Origin: Ctenosaura bakeri
Lineage: Eukaryota; Chordata; Lepidosauria; Squamata; Iguanidae
Length of the DNA: 64,000 nt
Direction: 5' to 3'
Assembly: GCA_948474755.1 (NCBI GenBank)
Contig: CAOLHI010004222.1
Span: 248,001-312,000, forward strand
In this document: positions 12,464 to 21,891 of the stretch, piece by piece
How the letters are laid out: each line of letters opens with the position of its first letter
Numbering within the stretch: position 1 is the first letter of the stretch
Position numbers and translations under genes: made by a program
The notes under the pieces: model-generated
Databases searched by the model: none
Told to the model about the DNA's origin: nothing
Seen by the model: the letters and a program-made list of their open reading frames with translations, nothing else

Positions 12464-12545
12464 TGTCAGGAACTAATTCAAACACACAGAATAAACATGC
12501 AAAAGCAAGTTTATTATTGAGCATGAACAGAGTAGAATGACTTCC
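12464..12545 (-). repeat. Fragment of the gypsy 5' LTR
   Basis: Begins TGTCAGGAACTAATTC like the solo LTR at 12697 and follows it for about 80 bases, up to AGTAGAATGACTTC. It then switches to ERV LTR sequence, with a 4-base CTTC overlap at the junction. The remaining roughly 285 bases of this LTR are missing. Confidence 0.8.
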
Positions 12546-13289
12546 CGTGCTGAGTTTCTTCTCTCGCTCCACTGCCGTCTCCGACTTCAGTCTTCAGGAC
12601 CAGGTGCAGAATACCCCAAAAATACCACTTCAAAATCCCCTATCAATTTTCCTCTCTTTTATTTCTTTTTAGCTCTTGAGTGAGTGAATGCGTAAGTGTC
12701 AGGAACTGATTCAAACACACAGAATAAACATATGAAAGCAAGTTTATTATTGAGCATGAACAGAGTAGAGTGACTTCAGTGATTCAGACTGGGGAGATTT
12801 CCAGAGACAGTAAGTTATAACGCTCCCACATTCACACAAGCCAATTACAGATGACCTTGCTTCTCTAGCCTCTGAGCTGTTACCAGGTAACTATCTGGTG
12901 AGAGCTCTGGATGTTTTCTTAACGGTGCTTTAGGAATGTTACTATAGTGTGCAGCTGCAGACAAAGCTATCTAACTGCTTAGACTACATGTTACAAGCAT
13001 CTTACTACTACATAGCCCATCCATAATACTTTCCCAAACTAATTATGGAGGGAACCCCGACAGTAAGTGTGAACGTGCGCAAAGACTTATTTTTAAATAA
13101 AAATAATTAAATTAGCAATCTGGTGTGATTTTTGGCTTGGCTTGACCCCGTAAACATTGCGTTGAAAAGATCTTGCTAGGTTACCCTGCCTCTTGTAGTG
13201 CTATAGCGGGTGCTCTGGCTACTTTTAATTCCCCACTGATCTAAGCATATTAAGGTGTCCTTCCAGGGACCCCAGAAATCAGGGTAACA
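12541..13289 (+). repeat. ERV family A LTR fragment, split by a gypsy solo LTR
   Basis: The two outer pieces (12541-12696 and 13063-13289) align with 38175-38565 of the complete family A LTR at 37647-38565, including CCAGAAATCAGGGTAACA at the right end. The left part of the LTR is missing at the junction with the gypsy LTR fragment. Plus orientation is set by comparison with the other copies. Confidence 0.8.
12697..13062 (-). repeat. Solo Ty3/gypsy LTR, complete, with 5-bp target duplication
   Basis: Runs from TGTCAGG to CCCGACA (inverted ends TGTC/GACA, 366 bases) and is flanked on both sides by GTAAG (12692-12696 and 13063-13067). On the minus strand the TATA box is at 12820-12815, the likely RNA start at 12790 and AATAAA downstream. 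It is the same family as the LTR at 1-322. A single LTR with a perfect duplication means LTR-LTR recombination removed the interior. Confidence 0.9.
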
Positions 13290-13706
13290 GTCTGGAAGCC
13301 ATGCCCTGTGAAGAACGCCTTACGGAGCTGGGGATGTTTAGTTTGCAGAAGAGAAGGTTAAGAGGGGACATGATAGTCATGTTTAAATATTTGAAGGGAT
13401 GTCATGTTGAAGAGGGAGCGGGCTTGTTCTCTACTGCTCCAGAGACTAAGACAAGGAGCAATGGATTCAAGCTGCAGGAAAGGAGATTCCACTTGAACCA
13501 AAGGAAGAACTTCCTGATGGTCAGAGCTGTCCGGCAGTGGAATATGCTGTCTCGGAGTGTGGTGGAGTCTCCCTCTTTGGAGGTTTTTAAGCAGAGGCTG
13601 GATGGCCATCTGTTGGGAATGCTTTGATGGGTGTTTCTGTGTAGCAGGGGGTTGGACTTGACGGTTCCTGGGGTCTCTTCCAACTCTATGATCCCATGAT
13701 TCTATG
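13290..13706 (+). mobile_element. CR1 LINE 3' end
   Basis: Encodes the end of CR1 ORF2 (frame 13301-13627: [15 protein letters not shown], then [12 protein letters not shown] and [13 protein letters not shown]) and finishes with the CR1 tail TCTATGATCCCATGATTCTATG. CR1 has no poly(A) tail but a short 3' repeat of this kind. The coding end is open, with a premature break only at the left border where the ERV LTR fragment abuts. Confidence 0.88.
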
Positions 13707-13707
13707 T

Positions 13708-15630
13708 GAACAAATCCCAGTTTTTTGATATACTTTTTGCTACTATTGCAGACCATGATTACAGAAAGATCTTGTTGATGGGAGATTGGAATGCAGTATT
13801 AGATCCAACTATGGACAGACAATCTGTAAAAGAGATTAAAAGATCACAAGGGAAACTGCCCCCAAAACTTCTCAAATTATATGAATTACATTGATGGATG
13901 TCTGGAGACACAAAAAAGGATCTTTTTTCACTTACTTCTCAGAAAGGCATAAGTCATGGTCCCGAATTGATATGTTCTTTGTTTCCAAAGATTTAATAAA
14001 AGAGATTCAAAAAATTGATATTCTCCCCCAATTTATATCAGACCATAATCCAATTATGTTAGTTATGAAAGAGCCAAAAGCTGAATTTATGTGGACATTA
14101 AACAAGAGTAGTCTGAAAGATAATAACGTTGTTGAATAACTTAGACAACAAATAAATTTATACTACCAAGAAAACATAAACAAGGAGACTCCCATGAATA
14201 CCATCTGGGATGCGCCTAAGGCAATTTTCCAAGGTTTGATCATATCTCAAGAAGCTCAAATTAGAAAGAAACGGTGAGAGAAAGAAGCACAAATAGTTAA
14301 TTTATTGAAAGAGAAAGAAAATGAACTTAAGACCAAATGATGACAGAATTCTCAAAGAGATTAAAAGTCTTCAGAAACAACATGCCATTCTGTTAGAACC
14401 ACAGCTGGACAGAAAAATGTTATATATGAAACAGCACCATTTTGAGTCAGCTAACAAACCTGGAAGATGGTTAGCACGTAAACTGAGAAAAGATAAAGAA
14501 AAAAGAATAATTACAGAAGTAAGAATCGGAGATAAAACGATAAACAACAAGAAGAATTAAAGTGAGTCTTTCATCAGTACTTCTCAAACTTATATGCAGA
14601 CAGAATAAAGCACGGCAATACCTCCCAAAGAATCATGGACTACCTAAAAGAAATTAATATACCACAACTAACTGAAGAACAAATGGACCAACTTAATAGA
14701 CCAATCACTTTAAACGAAATCTCTGAAACAATTAAAAAACTGAAACCAGGGAAAGCCCTGGACCCGGATGAGTTTTTGGCTACTTTTTACGAAGTTTTTG
14801 AAAAGGAACTTATATACTCTCTTCACGAAATAATAAATCAACTGATGACTGGAGAAATTCCTGAATCATGGAAGTCAGCCAATGTGACTCTGATCCCCAA
14901 GGAAGGGAAAGATTCCAAAATACTATCAAGCTACAGGCTGATCTCTTTGCTTAATGTCAATTATAAGATCTTTACGAAGATTCTTGCAAAGAGGCTGAAA
15001 AGAGTATTATCAGACTGGATCCAGGAAGATCAGGTTGGTTTCTTACCGAGCCGTCATCTAAAAGATAATATTAGAATGATTCTGAATGTAATCCATCATG
15101 CTGAATCTTATAAAAAGAAGAAACTAGGTCCAATCTTCCTCAATACCGAAAAAGTGTTTGATAACGTTTCTTGGCAATTTTTATTCACAGTTCTCCAAAA
15201 AATGAACTATGGTAATAATTTCTTAAACTGGATAAAAACATTATATACTGATCAATATACCCAAACAATTATTAAATCTGAAAAAACCAAAGCTTGTAAG
15301 ATTAGAAGAGGTACTAGACAGGGCTGCCCCCTCTCCCCGTTACTTTTTCAAATTATTATAGAAGCCCTTTTGATTCAGACAAGACAAAATGAAGGTATAA
15401 GACATGTTAAGATTGGAAAAACAGAAGTGAAAGCACGAGCTTATGCCGATGACCTTGTCATTATACTAGAAGACCCACTGTGTTCCTTGGATTCTTTAAA
15501 CCAGATGCTAGAAGGCTTTGGGGACCTATCAGGCTTCAAAATTAACCAAGAAAAAACAGTCCTGTTAACTAAAAATATGACCACAAATGAAGAGAAAGAT
15601 GTGCAAAACAAAATTAAATTTAAAATGTCT
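13708..15630 (+). pseudogene. L1 ORF2 fragment, truncated at both ends
   Basis: Starts inside the endonuclease (LLMGDWNAVLDPTMDR near 13780, SDHNPIM near 14040) and continues into the RT (14635-15630). RT blocks include PGKALDPDEF, SLLNVNYKIF, VGFLPSRHLKDNI and GTRQGCPLSPL. The catalytic YADD at 15441-15452 is preserved, and the RT frame is open for about 330 codons. Stops occur at about 13895 and 14138, and between 14560 and 14635. It ends abruptly at KMSR near 15630, before the C-terminal domain. It differs clearly from the other L1 copies and is a separate insertion. Confidence 0.85.
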
Positions 15631-15644
15631 AGGAATTTGGCATC

Positions 15645-15912
15645 TCAATTCAGTCTCAAGTCCTGCAATAAAGAAGGCACTTAAAAACAACAACACCAGC
15701 CTCTAGTCCAGTCTTAGTTCTGCACCCTGCAGTCTCAAATCAAGTCTCAAGTCCTGCAACAAGGCACTTTAAAATAAAAAAAAATAGCCTCTAGTCCATT
15801 CTCAATTCTCTACCCTCAAGTCCAGTCTCAAGTCCTGCAAGAGACTTTCAAGTCATATCTCTAGTCCAGTCTCAATAATTCCCAATCCCTAACCTCCAGT
15901 CTCAAGTAAAAA
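15645..15912. repeat. Short tandem array, about 3 imperfect units
   Basis: The phrase CAGTCTCAAGTCCTGCAA recurs at about 15650, 15740 and 15822, each time followed by an A-rich spacer and CCTCTAGTCCAGTCTCA. The unit is roughly 80-95 bases and degenerate. It starts directly at the break of the L1 fragment. Confidence 0.65.
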
Positions 15913-16480
15913 GAATAGAGATTATTACCTTGCAGAGGGAGGCAACCTGGGCAGACACAGGCAGCCCAAGCAGGCATATCTTGTGGAAGGGGTTACACTG
16001 GCCTACATGATGCAATCACTGGATGTGATTGTGTGACCTTGCCCTCTGCCCTACTACTTCTGATAGGCATCAGACCCACTGACCCCAGCATTTATACATG
16101 CCATTGATTTTCAGCACAGAAAATAGTGCTGAACTTAAATATTAAATGAACTTATATATTAAATATTAAATGTTCAATTTAAATATATTAGAATACAACC
16201 CCCGATGTAATTTCTGAAATTGTTAGCAAAGGCCATTGTTACTCCATGGGAAAAACTGACCTACTTGCTATCTCCCCTTGTTCATCCCAATCTCCCAGGT
16301 GTTCAGATATCCGGTCTCCCAGGTATTCTCCAACAAACTATTTGGTTGGTGGATTCAAAAGATTCGGTTTGCCTATTTTGGTGCAGGGATTTGGATTTGT
16401 GAATCTCAAATCCTTGCCAAGGATTCAGTTGGCCCATCCCTACAATTTATGTATGTGTCTTTATCTCTTATAAGGGGTTA
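15913..16480. other. No gene seen
   Basis: Unremarkable AT-rich sequence with short ORFs only. Nothing recognised. Confidence 0.5.
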
Positions 16481-16579
16481 GTTTAACCTCTGGTTTACTA
16501 GTAAAACTGAATTATTGTGTCACAAAATGATGCATGTCTAAAGAGCGTGTCACCAACATGAAAAATTTGGAAAGCTCTG
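16481..16579. mobile_element. Probable hAT-type DNA transposon end
   Basis: Read on the minus strand the terminus is CAGAGCTTTCCAAATTTTTC, followed by GGTGACACGC and a GTCACAA-type subterminal region, as in hAT elements. The other end was not found. It stops exactly at the left border of the 96-bp repeat that follows. Confidence 0.4.
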
Positions 16580-16675
16580 CCTTAAACCTTTGCTAACCCT
16601 GTCAGTAAAGGCAGGGGATGCAGTGCCTTTAGCCAAATGGGCTGACATAGTAAAAGCCTTGTGGCCAGGAGTTAT
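16580..16675 (+). repeat. Direct repeat, copy A (gypsy-derived)
   Basis: About 96 bases from CCTTAAACCTTTGCTAA to GGCCAGGAGTTAT, roughly 90% identical to copy B at 17535-17630. Both derive from a gypsy integrase region. The two copies flank the inverted L1 fragment. Confidence 0.85.
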
Positions 16676-17530
16676 TATTAACTTTATTAACAGATTTTAA
16701 AATAATGTTGACATTCGTTTCATCAAAACAGAAAATAACATTTCCCTTTCAAATACATACATCGAACTCATAATCATATGGACATCATCGGCAACTTCAC
16801 CCCCAACAAAGGGAAATAATTAAAGTCACATTAGTCTGTTGTCTGTCATATAACATGAGAAAGCTCTCATGCCTGTGTTTCTCAAAAGTCAATGGTCATC
16901 ATCTTGATTCCACCCCACAGATTCCTAAAATAGCCTATAACATTATCCCAATCTTTGATAAATTTTTCAAATTTCTCTCTCTTAATACCTCTCCAAGTGT
17001 ATTATATTGAATACCTTCATCTACCAGTCTTCTATTGAAGGTAGGGTTTCTGATTTCCATTTTTGTGCTAGTAACTGATAGCAGCTGTCATGTAAAACAG
17101 TTGCTTTCCAGACTTTTTTCCCCAAATCATCATTTATTATCGATAACATATACAATTCAGGGATCATTTCAAAATGGAAGCCCAAGATTTTCTATGGCAT
17201 TCCAAACTTTTTCACTTTTTTTCATGTGATAGAAGTACCAATTTCACGACCACATTTCAAGCACCTATTTGAACAATGTTGATGCATTTTGGATAATTTT
17301 TCAGGGGTTAGATACCATCTGAGGTACATCTTGTATAAATTTTCTCTAATATGCTGACAAGCAGTGTATCTCAACCTCTTTGTCCAAGTTTTTTTCACAT
17401 TGTCCCATAGAAATTTCATGAGAAAAGTTTTGTGCCCATTTGATCATTGATATTTTAACTGGCTCATCCTCTGAAGCCCATGTCAATAAGATTTTATAAA
17501 TAGAGGAAATAGATTTAGTGGTGTATTGTC
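16676..17530 (-). pseudogene. L1 3' end fragment, inverted
   Basis: The minus-strand frame at 17419-17222 encodes an L1 ORF2 C-terminal region with MYLRWYLTPEKLSKMH and the Cys-rich start CLKCGREIG, closely parallel to the corresponding segments of the two long L1s. The T-rich left end (TTATTATTAACTTTATTAAC) is the complement of an A-rich 3' tail. The element is 5'-truncated on the right near 17530. It carries the 3' UTR and only the end of ORF2. Confidence 0.75.
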
Positions 17531-17534
17531 AAGA

Positions 17535-18125
17535 CCTTAAACCTTTGCTAATCCTGTCAGTAAAGGCAAGGGACTCAGTGCCTTTAGCCAAATGGGCTGA
17601 GAAAGTCAAAGCCTTGTGGCCAGGAATTATAAATGCATCAGAATACAGTAAGGGCACCTACAAAAAACAGACTGACAAACAGAGGGCACCAGAGTGGGAT
17701 TTTAAGGCATGAGAATTCATGTACTTGTCAACCAAATTCTGGTGATGCCAACAGCCATCAAAAAAGTTGGGTCCAAAGTATGTGGTCCCTTTCCCCATTA
17801 CATGAATAGTCAATTCTGTGACAGTTGAACTGGTGTTTCCTAAGACCTATCAACAAGTGCACCCATTTTTCATTGCATCTTGTTAAAGCCTGCAGTGAAA
17901 CCAGATACCTGGCACCCTAAGGAGCCTACTCCCCATCATTGATGACCAGCAGCATTTCGAAGTCAAGCAAATCCTGGACTCTAGACAGCATAAAGACCAC
18001 CTTAAGTACTTTATTCAGTGGAAGGACTTCCCCAGGGGAGAATCTGAGTGGGTTGACTGCCTTTATGTGAGAGCCCCAATGTTGATCTGGGACTTCCACT
18101 AAAAATACCCTGTGAAACCAAGTCC
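17535..18125 (+). pseudogene. pol: Second Ty3/gypsy: integrase tail and chromodomain
   Basis: The frame opens with copy B of the 96-bp repeat (KARDSVPLAKWAEKVKALWP), then GTYKKQTDKQRAPEWDF and, after breaks, PSKKLGPKYVVPFPI, matching the C-terminal part of sushi-type integrase. From about 17950 comes a chromodomain: FEVKQILDSRQHKDHLKYF, then QWKDFPRGESEWVDC. Chromodomains on gypsy integrases can steer insertion to particular chromatin. Everything upstream of the IN tail is missing. Several stops and frameshifts; it lies upstream of a PPT and LTR in the same orientation. Confidence 0.8.
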
Positions 18126-18283
18126 AGTGTGAATTGGTCAGACTGGTCAAAAGGGCAGGGGGTGTAATTCCATGCTTTTCCATGTTTCATATTGCTTTGC
18201 CCTACCTAACGTGTAACTTGTGTTATCATTATTTATTGCTATTTTATATTTCTTGATGCCTAGAACTGTTGGGAAGGGTAGAT

Positions 18284-18300
18284 TTGGTGGGGAGGCAAAA
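18284..18300 (+). other. Polypurine tract of the second gypsy
   Basis: TTTGGTGGGGAGGCAAAA directly precedes the LTR start TGTCAGAGGG. A purine run at this place primes plus-strand DNA synthesis in LTR elements. Confidence 0.6.
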
Positions 18301-18622
18301 TGTCAGAGGGCACTGCCATTTCTGTCACGTCTAATTTAGTCATTTTGCTGTACTTCCTTCACCGTTGTATTCCCTTAAATGTTTGGGTGATGTGAGGGTG
18401 AAGATAGTCACAGGATGGGAGCCAAGACTGTTCAAGAGTCTGGTACAAGATACAGAGTATGAATGGTATGAGTGTGGGAATGATCTGGGAGAAATGAGAG
18501 GGTTCTAAAAAGTGAAACTCTCTGCTCATCTCCAGTTCTTGCAAGAACATTGTACTTCAAACTTAACTTTTAATAAATGTTTTCTGACCCTTTTCATTAC
18601 GACTATTTATTGAGTTGAGACA
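18301..18622 (+). repeat. Putative 3' LTR of the second gypsy
   Basis: Starts TGTCAGAGGGCACTGCC after the PPT and is tentatively ended at TTGAGACA, giving TGTC/GACA ends and 322 bases. AATAAATG (about 18571) could be its polyadenylation signal. No second copy is present in the window, so the right end is uncertain. Confidence 0.5.
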
Positions 18623-19973
18623 AGGCTAGGCACCGCACTTTTGATTACTCAAGCTGAATAGGTGGACTGAACCCATTGAAAAGCATTCCACCTTGGATCC
18701 TAAGATAAGTTAAGATGAGATAGCTCAAATAAGGATAGTTTGCCAGCCCAACTGTGAGGTGGCCAATGATTCTCCCTCAGAGCCTCTCAGGTGGGCTTCC
18801 TGAACTGTATGAAATGAAAAGACAATGCCAAAGAAGGACTTCTGCCATTAAGTTCTTAATAGATTCAAACCTCTGCTTTAGAAGAAATGTAAAATTTGTG
18901 GGGGTGGGGGGTAAGGATAACATTTAATTATTGTACAATCATTATTTGATGTGGCAGCTATCTAATAATGAATGAAATGTATGAGTTGTCCTGGAGTGGC
19001 TAAGGAAATGATAGGATTAATGTTCCGATACACTATACAAATAGGCCACAGAAAGAAGTTAAAGCACACCTAATCTGTCATGGGAATAATGTGATTTGGC
19101 AAGAGAAAAATGCTGCAGCTAACAACATAGCTGTAGGTGGGCTTTCTTACCCTGCAAGACCTAATTAGTTTTGTGAAAGTAGTAACAGAAAAGAATGAAA
19201 TATATAGTCAATCTTACTGGAGTGTTGAGTAGTCTTCTCTTTGATGAAACTGAATGATAAAAGTTCAGACTTTAGCCAAGAAAATGAATAGTTTCATAAA
19301 AACAACAACAACAACAAAATCTGGGGGGGCTACCTCCTCATCAATTACAACCCAGAGACCTGCACTGCACTGAAATAAAAGTGAGGTACCCAAGCTTGTA
19401 TGGAAGCAAGCCTGACTGAAGACAATATATCCAGGACTCACATAAGGGGAGAAATCCTCCTCATGCAGGTTCTCTTTTGGGAAACTATCTTTGTGAGATG
19501 CCATTAAGTTCAACCCACAGGGCCACACAAGTAGAAGGAGCAGCTCAATAAACCTCAGTGCTGTGTGTTATCCAGTTGCTGAGTATCTGCCCAGATCAAA
19601 TCCATATCTTTAATAACATTGTTACTTTTTAAAAAATGCAAAGAAAAACTTGCTTCAATGTGTATGAGAACCTTTCTTAGCATCATCTTGAGTGAAAGAA
19701 AATGTGTAAATTTATATGAAACCATATAAAGAAATATTTGTAAACCACCATTTATTAAATATGGCTGACCCATTTTATTTTTGTATATATGAGATGTTAG
19801 CTTCCCGTCTGAGTATTCACAGGAAAAATGAACAGACATAACACACTTCAGCCATATCGATATACATGATTTCCCCTATGCAACGTCTTTCTGGTTGTCA
19901 GATGTGAAGCAGGTGTGTAATAACCCTTGCAAACATTTAGATTTTATCTTGGGAAGAAGCAACCTGAACTATA
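18623..19973. other. No gene seen
   Basis: Only short chance ORFs and a small (CAA)n run at 19303-19317. No transposon or RNA gene recognised. Confidence 0.5.
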
Positions 19974-20003
19974 CAATGGGCCTTCAGTATCCACTGGAGC
20001 TTG

Positions 20004-20894
20004 TGTTACCCTGATATCTGGGGGTTGCAGGAGGGGCGCCCAAATAACCAAAGAACAACAACAACACCTTGGGGAAAATTAGCTAGAGCACTCACTAAGG
20101 CTAGCGAGAGGCAGGGTAACTTAGCAGGATCTTGCAACCCAGTGTCTACGGGGTCAGGTCAGTCAAGCAGTCAGATGGTTTAAAATAGCAAAAATGATGT
20201 TTTATTAAATACAGACAAACACTAAAGACACCACAATCACACAGGTAACTAAAGAATTGGAAATAGGGATTTTTGGAGGAAAATGAGTGATATGACATCT
20301 GTCTCGTAGTCCTGGAGAGGTATGAAGATTGAGTTCATTGGGGTGCAGGGAAGAAGCTCAGCGCGGTTCGCTGAGGGGAGCTCGCTGAACAAAGTGGCAG
20401 CAAGGCAGTCTGGAACTCGGGAGCGATCCGAGGAAGGTCCCGGAATCGGGGGGGGGGTTATAAGGTGAATTGTGACTGCAGGCCATACCTTACTCAGTGA
20501 GAACAGTGAGTTTTAGGAGCGGGACAAAGCCTAGGAAAGGTCAGAATTTAGCATGATTGGCTTAGAGTCGAATTAACAATAGTGTAGCCAGTATACAAAT
20601 GCGGAGCGCTTAGTACAGCTTTGTGAGGCTACCTGCTTGGGGCGGGGAGCCTTTGTTAGTATCGCGTATAAGCAATGAGGTGTTTGCCAGAGAGGTCCCT
20701 GAAGCGACGAACTGGTTCTGTCTGGTCTGCTTGGGTGGAGAATGGAATGTCCAGCAATTATCGGCTGCGTCTGTTTACGTGCTTGTCCGGAGGCCTTGCA
20801 AACACGTGGAGCGGGGTGGCAGAGGAAAGCCGAATGGTTTGATATCAAAACGATATCAAGCGCTATCTCCAGGTAGGCCTGGACTGCAGTAACA
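20004..20894 (-). repeat. Solo LTR, ERV family A
   Basis: Runs from TGTTACC to GTAACA and aligns along its length with the provirus LTR at 34093-34970 (shared GAGCGATCCGAGG, CTTGTCCGGAGGCCTTGCAAAC). Flanks CTTG (20000-20003) and ATTG (20895-20898) form a 4-bp target duplication with one change. It lies inside the Tigger-like element, so it is younger than that. Confidence 0.88.
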
Positions 20895-21364
20895 ATTGGT
20901 TCCAGGATCTCTCATGGATACCAAAATCTGTAGATGCTCAAGTCCTGTTATATACAGTGGTGCAGTAAAATGGCATCACTTGTATAAAACGATGAACAAC
21001 TCAAAAGGTTTGTGTGACAAGGCCTACTTTTTCTCTTCACAGACTGGTATGGTAGCTTCCCCCTAAAGTCTGCTAAAGACCCTTCCCACTTAATACAACT
21101 CTGCCTTTCCCTTTAAACACCACCTTCATGTAAAGAGGGTAAAGCCTTTCAGTTGTTATTTAGAATGATTTACTGATCTATGGTAGCATGTTTCTGTTTG
21201 GTTAGAACTACTGAAAATTATTCAGCTGAGTCAAAATTTATTTAAAAAATATACTAAAAACAAACAGAATAAAGTATTGGTTTTGTATGTATGTCCAAGT
21301 TCAAACAGATCTTCAGGATGTGTTTAAACAGTTTCTTATATCTTCACATCAGCATAAAGGCACG

Positions 21365-21404
<40 letters not shown>

Positions 21405-21419
21405 TCACTCACACACAGA
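21365..21419. repeat. (TC)n(AC)n microsatellite
   Basis: About 14 TC units followed by about 12 degenerate AC units, within the Tigger-like transposon. Confidence 0.9.
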
Positions 21420-21891
21420 GCCCTCTGGCTACCCTCTTGCCAAAAGCTCTGTTCCCAAATCTAGGTCACACTCTCTGACCAGATTCCAAAGTGGGTTGAT
21501 TTCTCTTTTGCCCCTCTCTCTAGGATTTCTCTGAGAAAACACACCTCTTTCATTCACCTCCCCTTGGTTGACTGAAGAACTCTCTAGCTGAAGGACTGAC
21601 TTCTAGCTCTTCTCCTGGAAATCTGACTCTAACCACTTTAGTTTGCCTGTTATTTATACATTTTTCCTCCCGGGCCTGCAAACCCTCCTTCAGACTAATT
21701 GGCTGGGTTTCTCTCTGGAGTGGCCATTCTGGTTGCCTGGCAACCTGTTGTTTGGCAGCTTCTCTGATACCCAGGATAGCTACTCCCCAATTCCATCACA
21801 GTTTGCTTTTTGGATTTTTTTTAAATATTTTTGAGCCATAGTTGGTTGAACCTGTGGATGCAAAATCAGTTAATACAGAGGTCCAACTGTA

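Larger units (their letters stand above)
1..12545 (-). mobile_element. Ty3/gypsy (Tf1/sushi-like) retrotransposon, interrupted by an L1
   Basis: Reading the minus strand from right to left the order is 5' LTR fragment (12545-12464), primer binding site (12462-12450), gag (4954-3624), pol with PR-RT-RNaseH-IN (3640-460), polypurine tract and 3' LTR (322-1). The IN-last gene order and the RT sequence place it in Ty3/gypsy. The leader between PBS and gag is split by the L1 at about 4970-12449. All ORFs are broken by stops and frameshifts. The 5' LTR keeps only about 80 bases before it switches abruptly into an unrelated ERV LTR at 12541. Confidence 0.85.
19974..21889. mobile_element. Tigger-like (Tc1/mariner) DNA transposon split by an ERV solo LTR
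   Basis: The left end CAATGGGCCTTCAGTATCC and the reverse complement of the right end, CAGTTGGACCTCTGTATTAA, form imperfect terminal inverted repeats (18 of 26 bases including TA). Both ends are bordered by TA, the target of this superfamily. TTGGTTCCAGGATCTCTCATGG and ATACCAAAATCTGTAGATGC after the LTR continue the left subterminal region. Without the LTR it is about 1.0 kb and has no transposase ORF, so it is non-autonomous. Confidence 0.7.

Noticed and set aside
21361..21419. Possible CRISPR-like or regulatory repeat
   Set aside because: It is a plain (TC)n(AC)n microsatellite.
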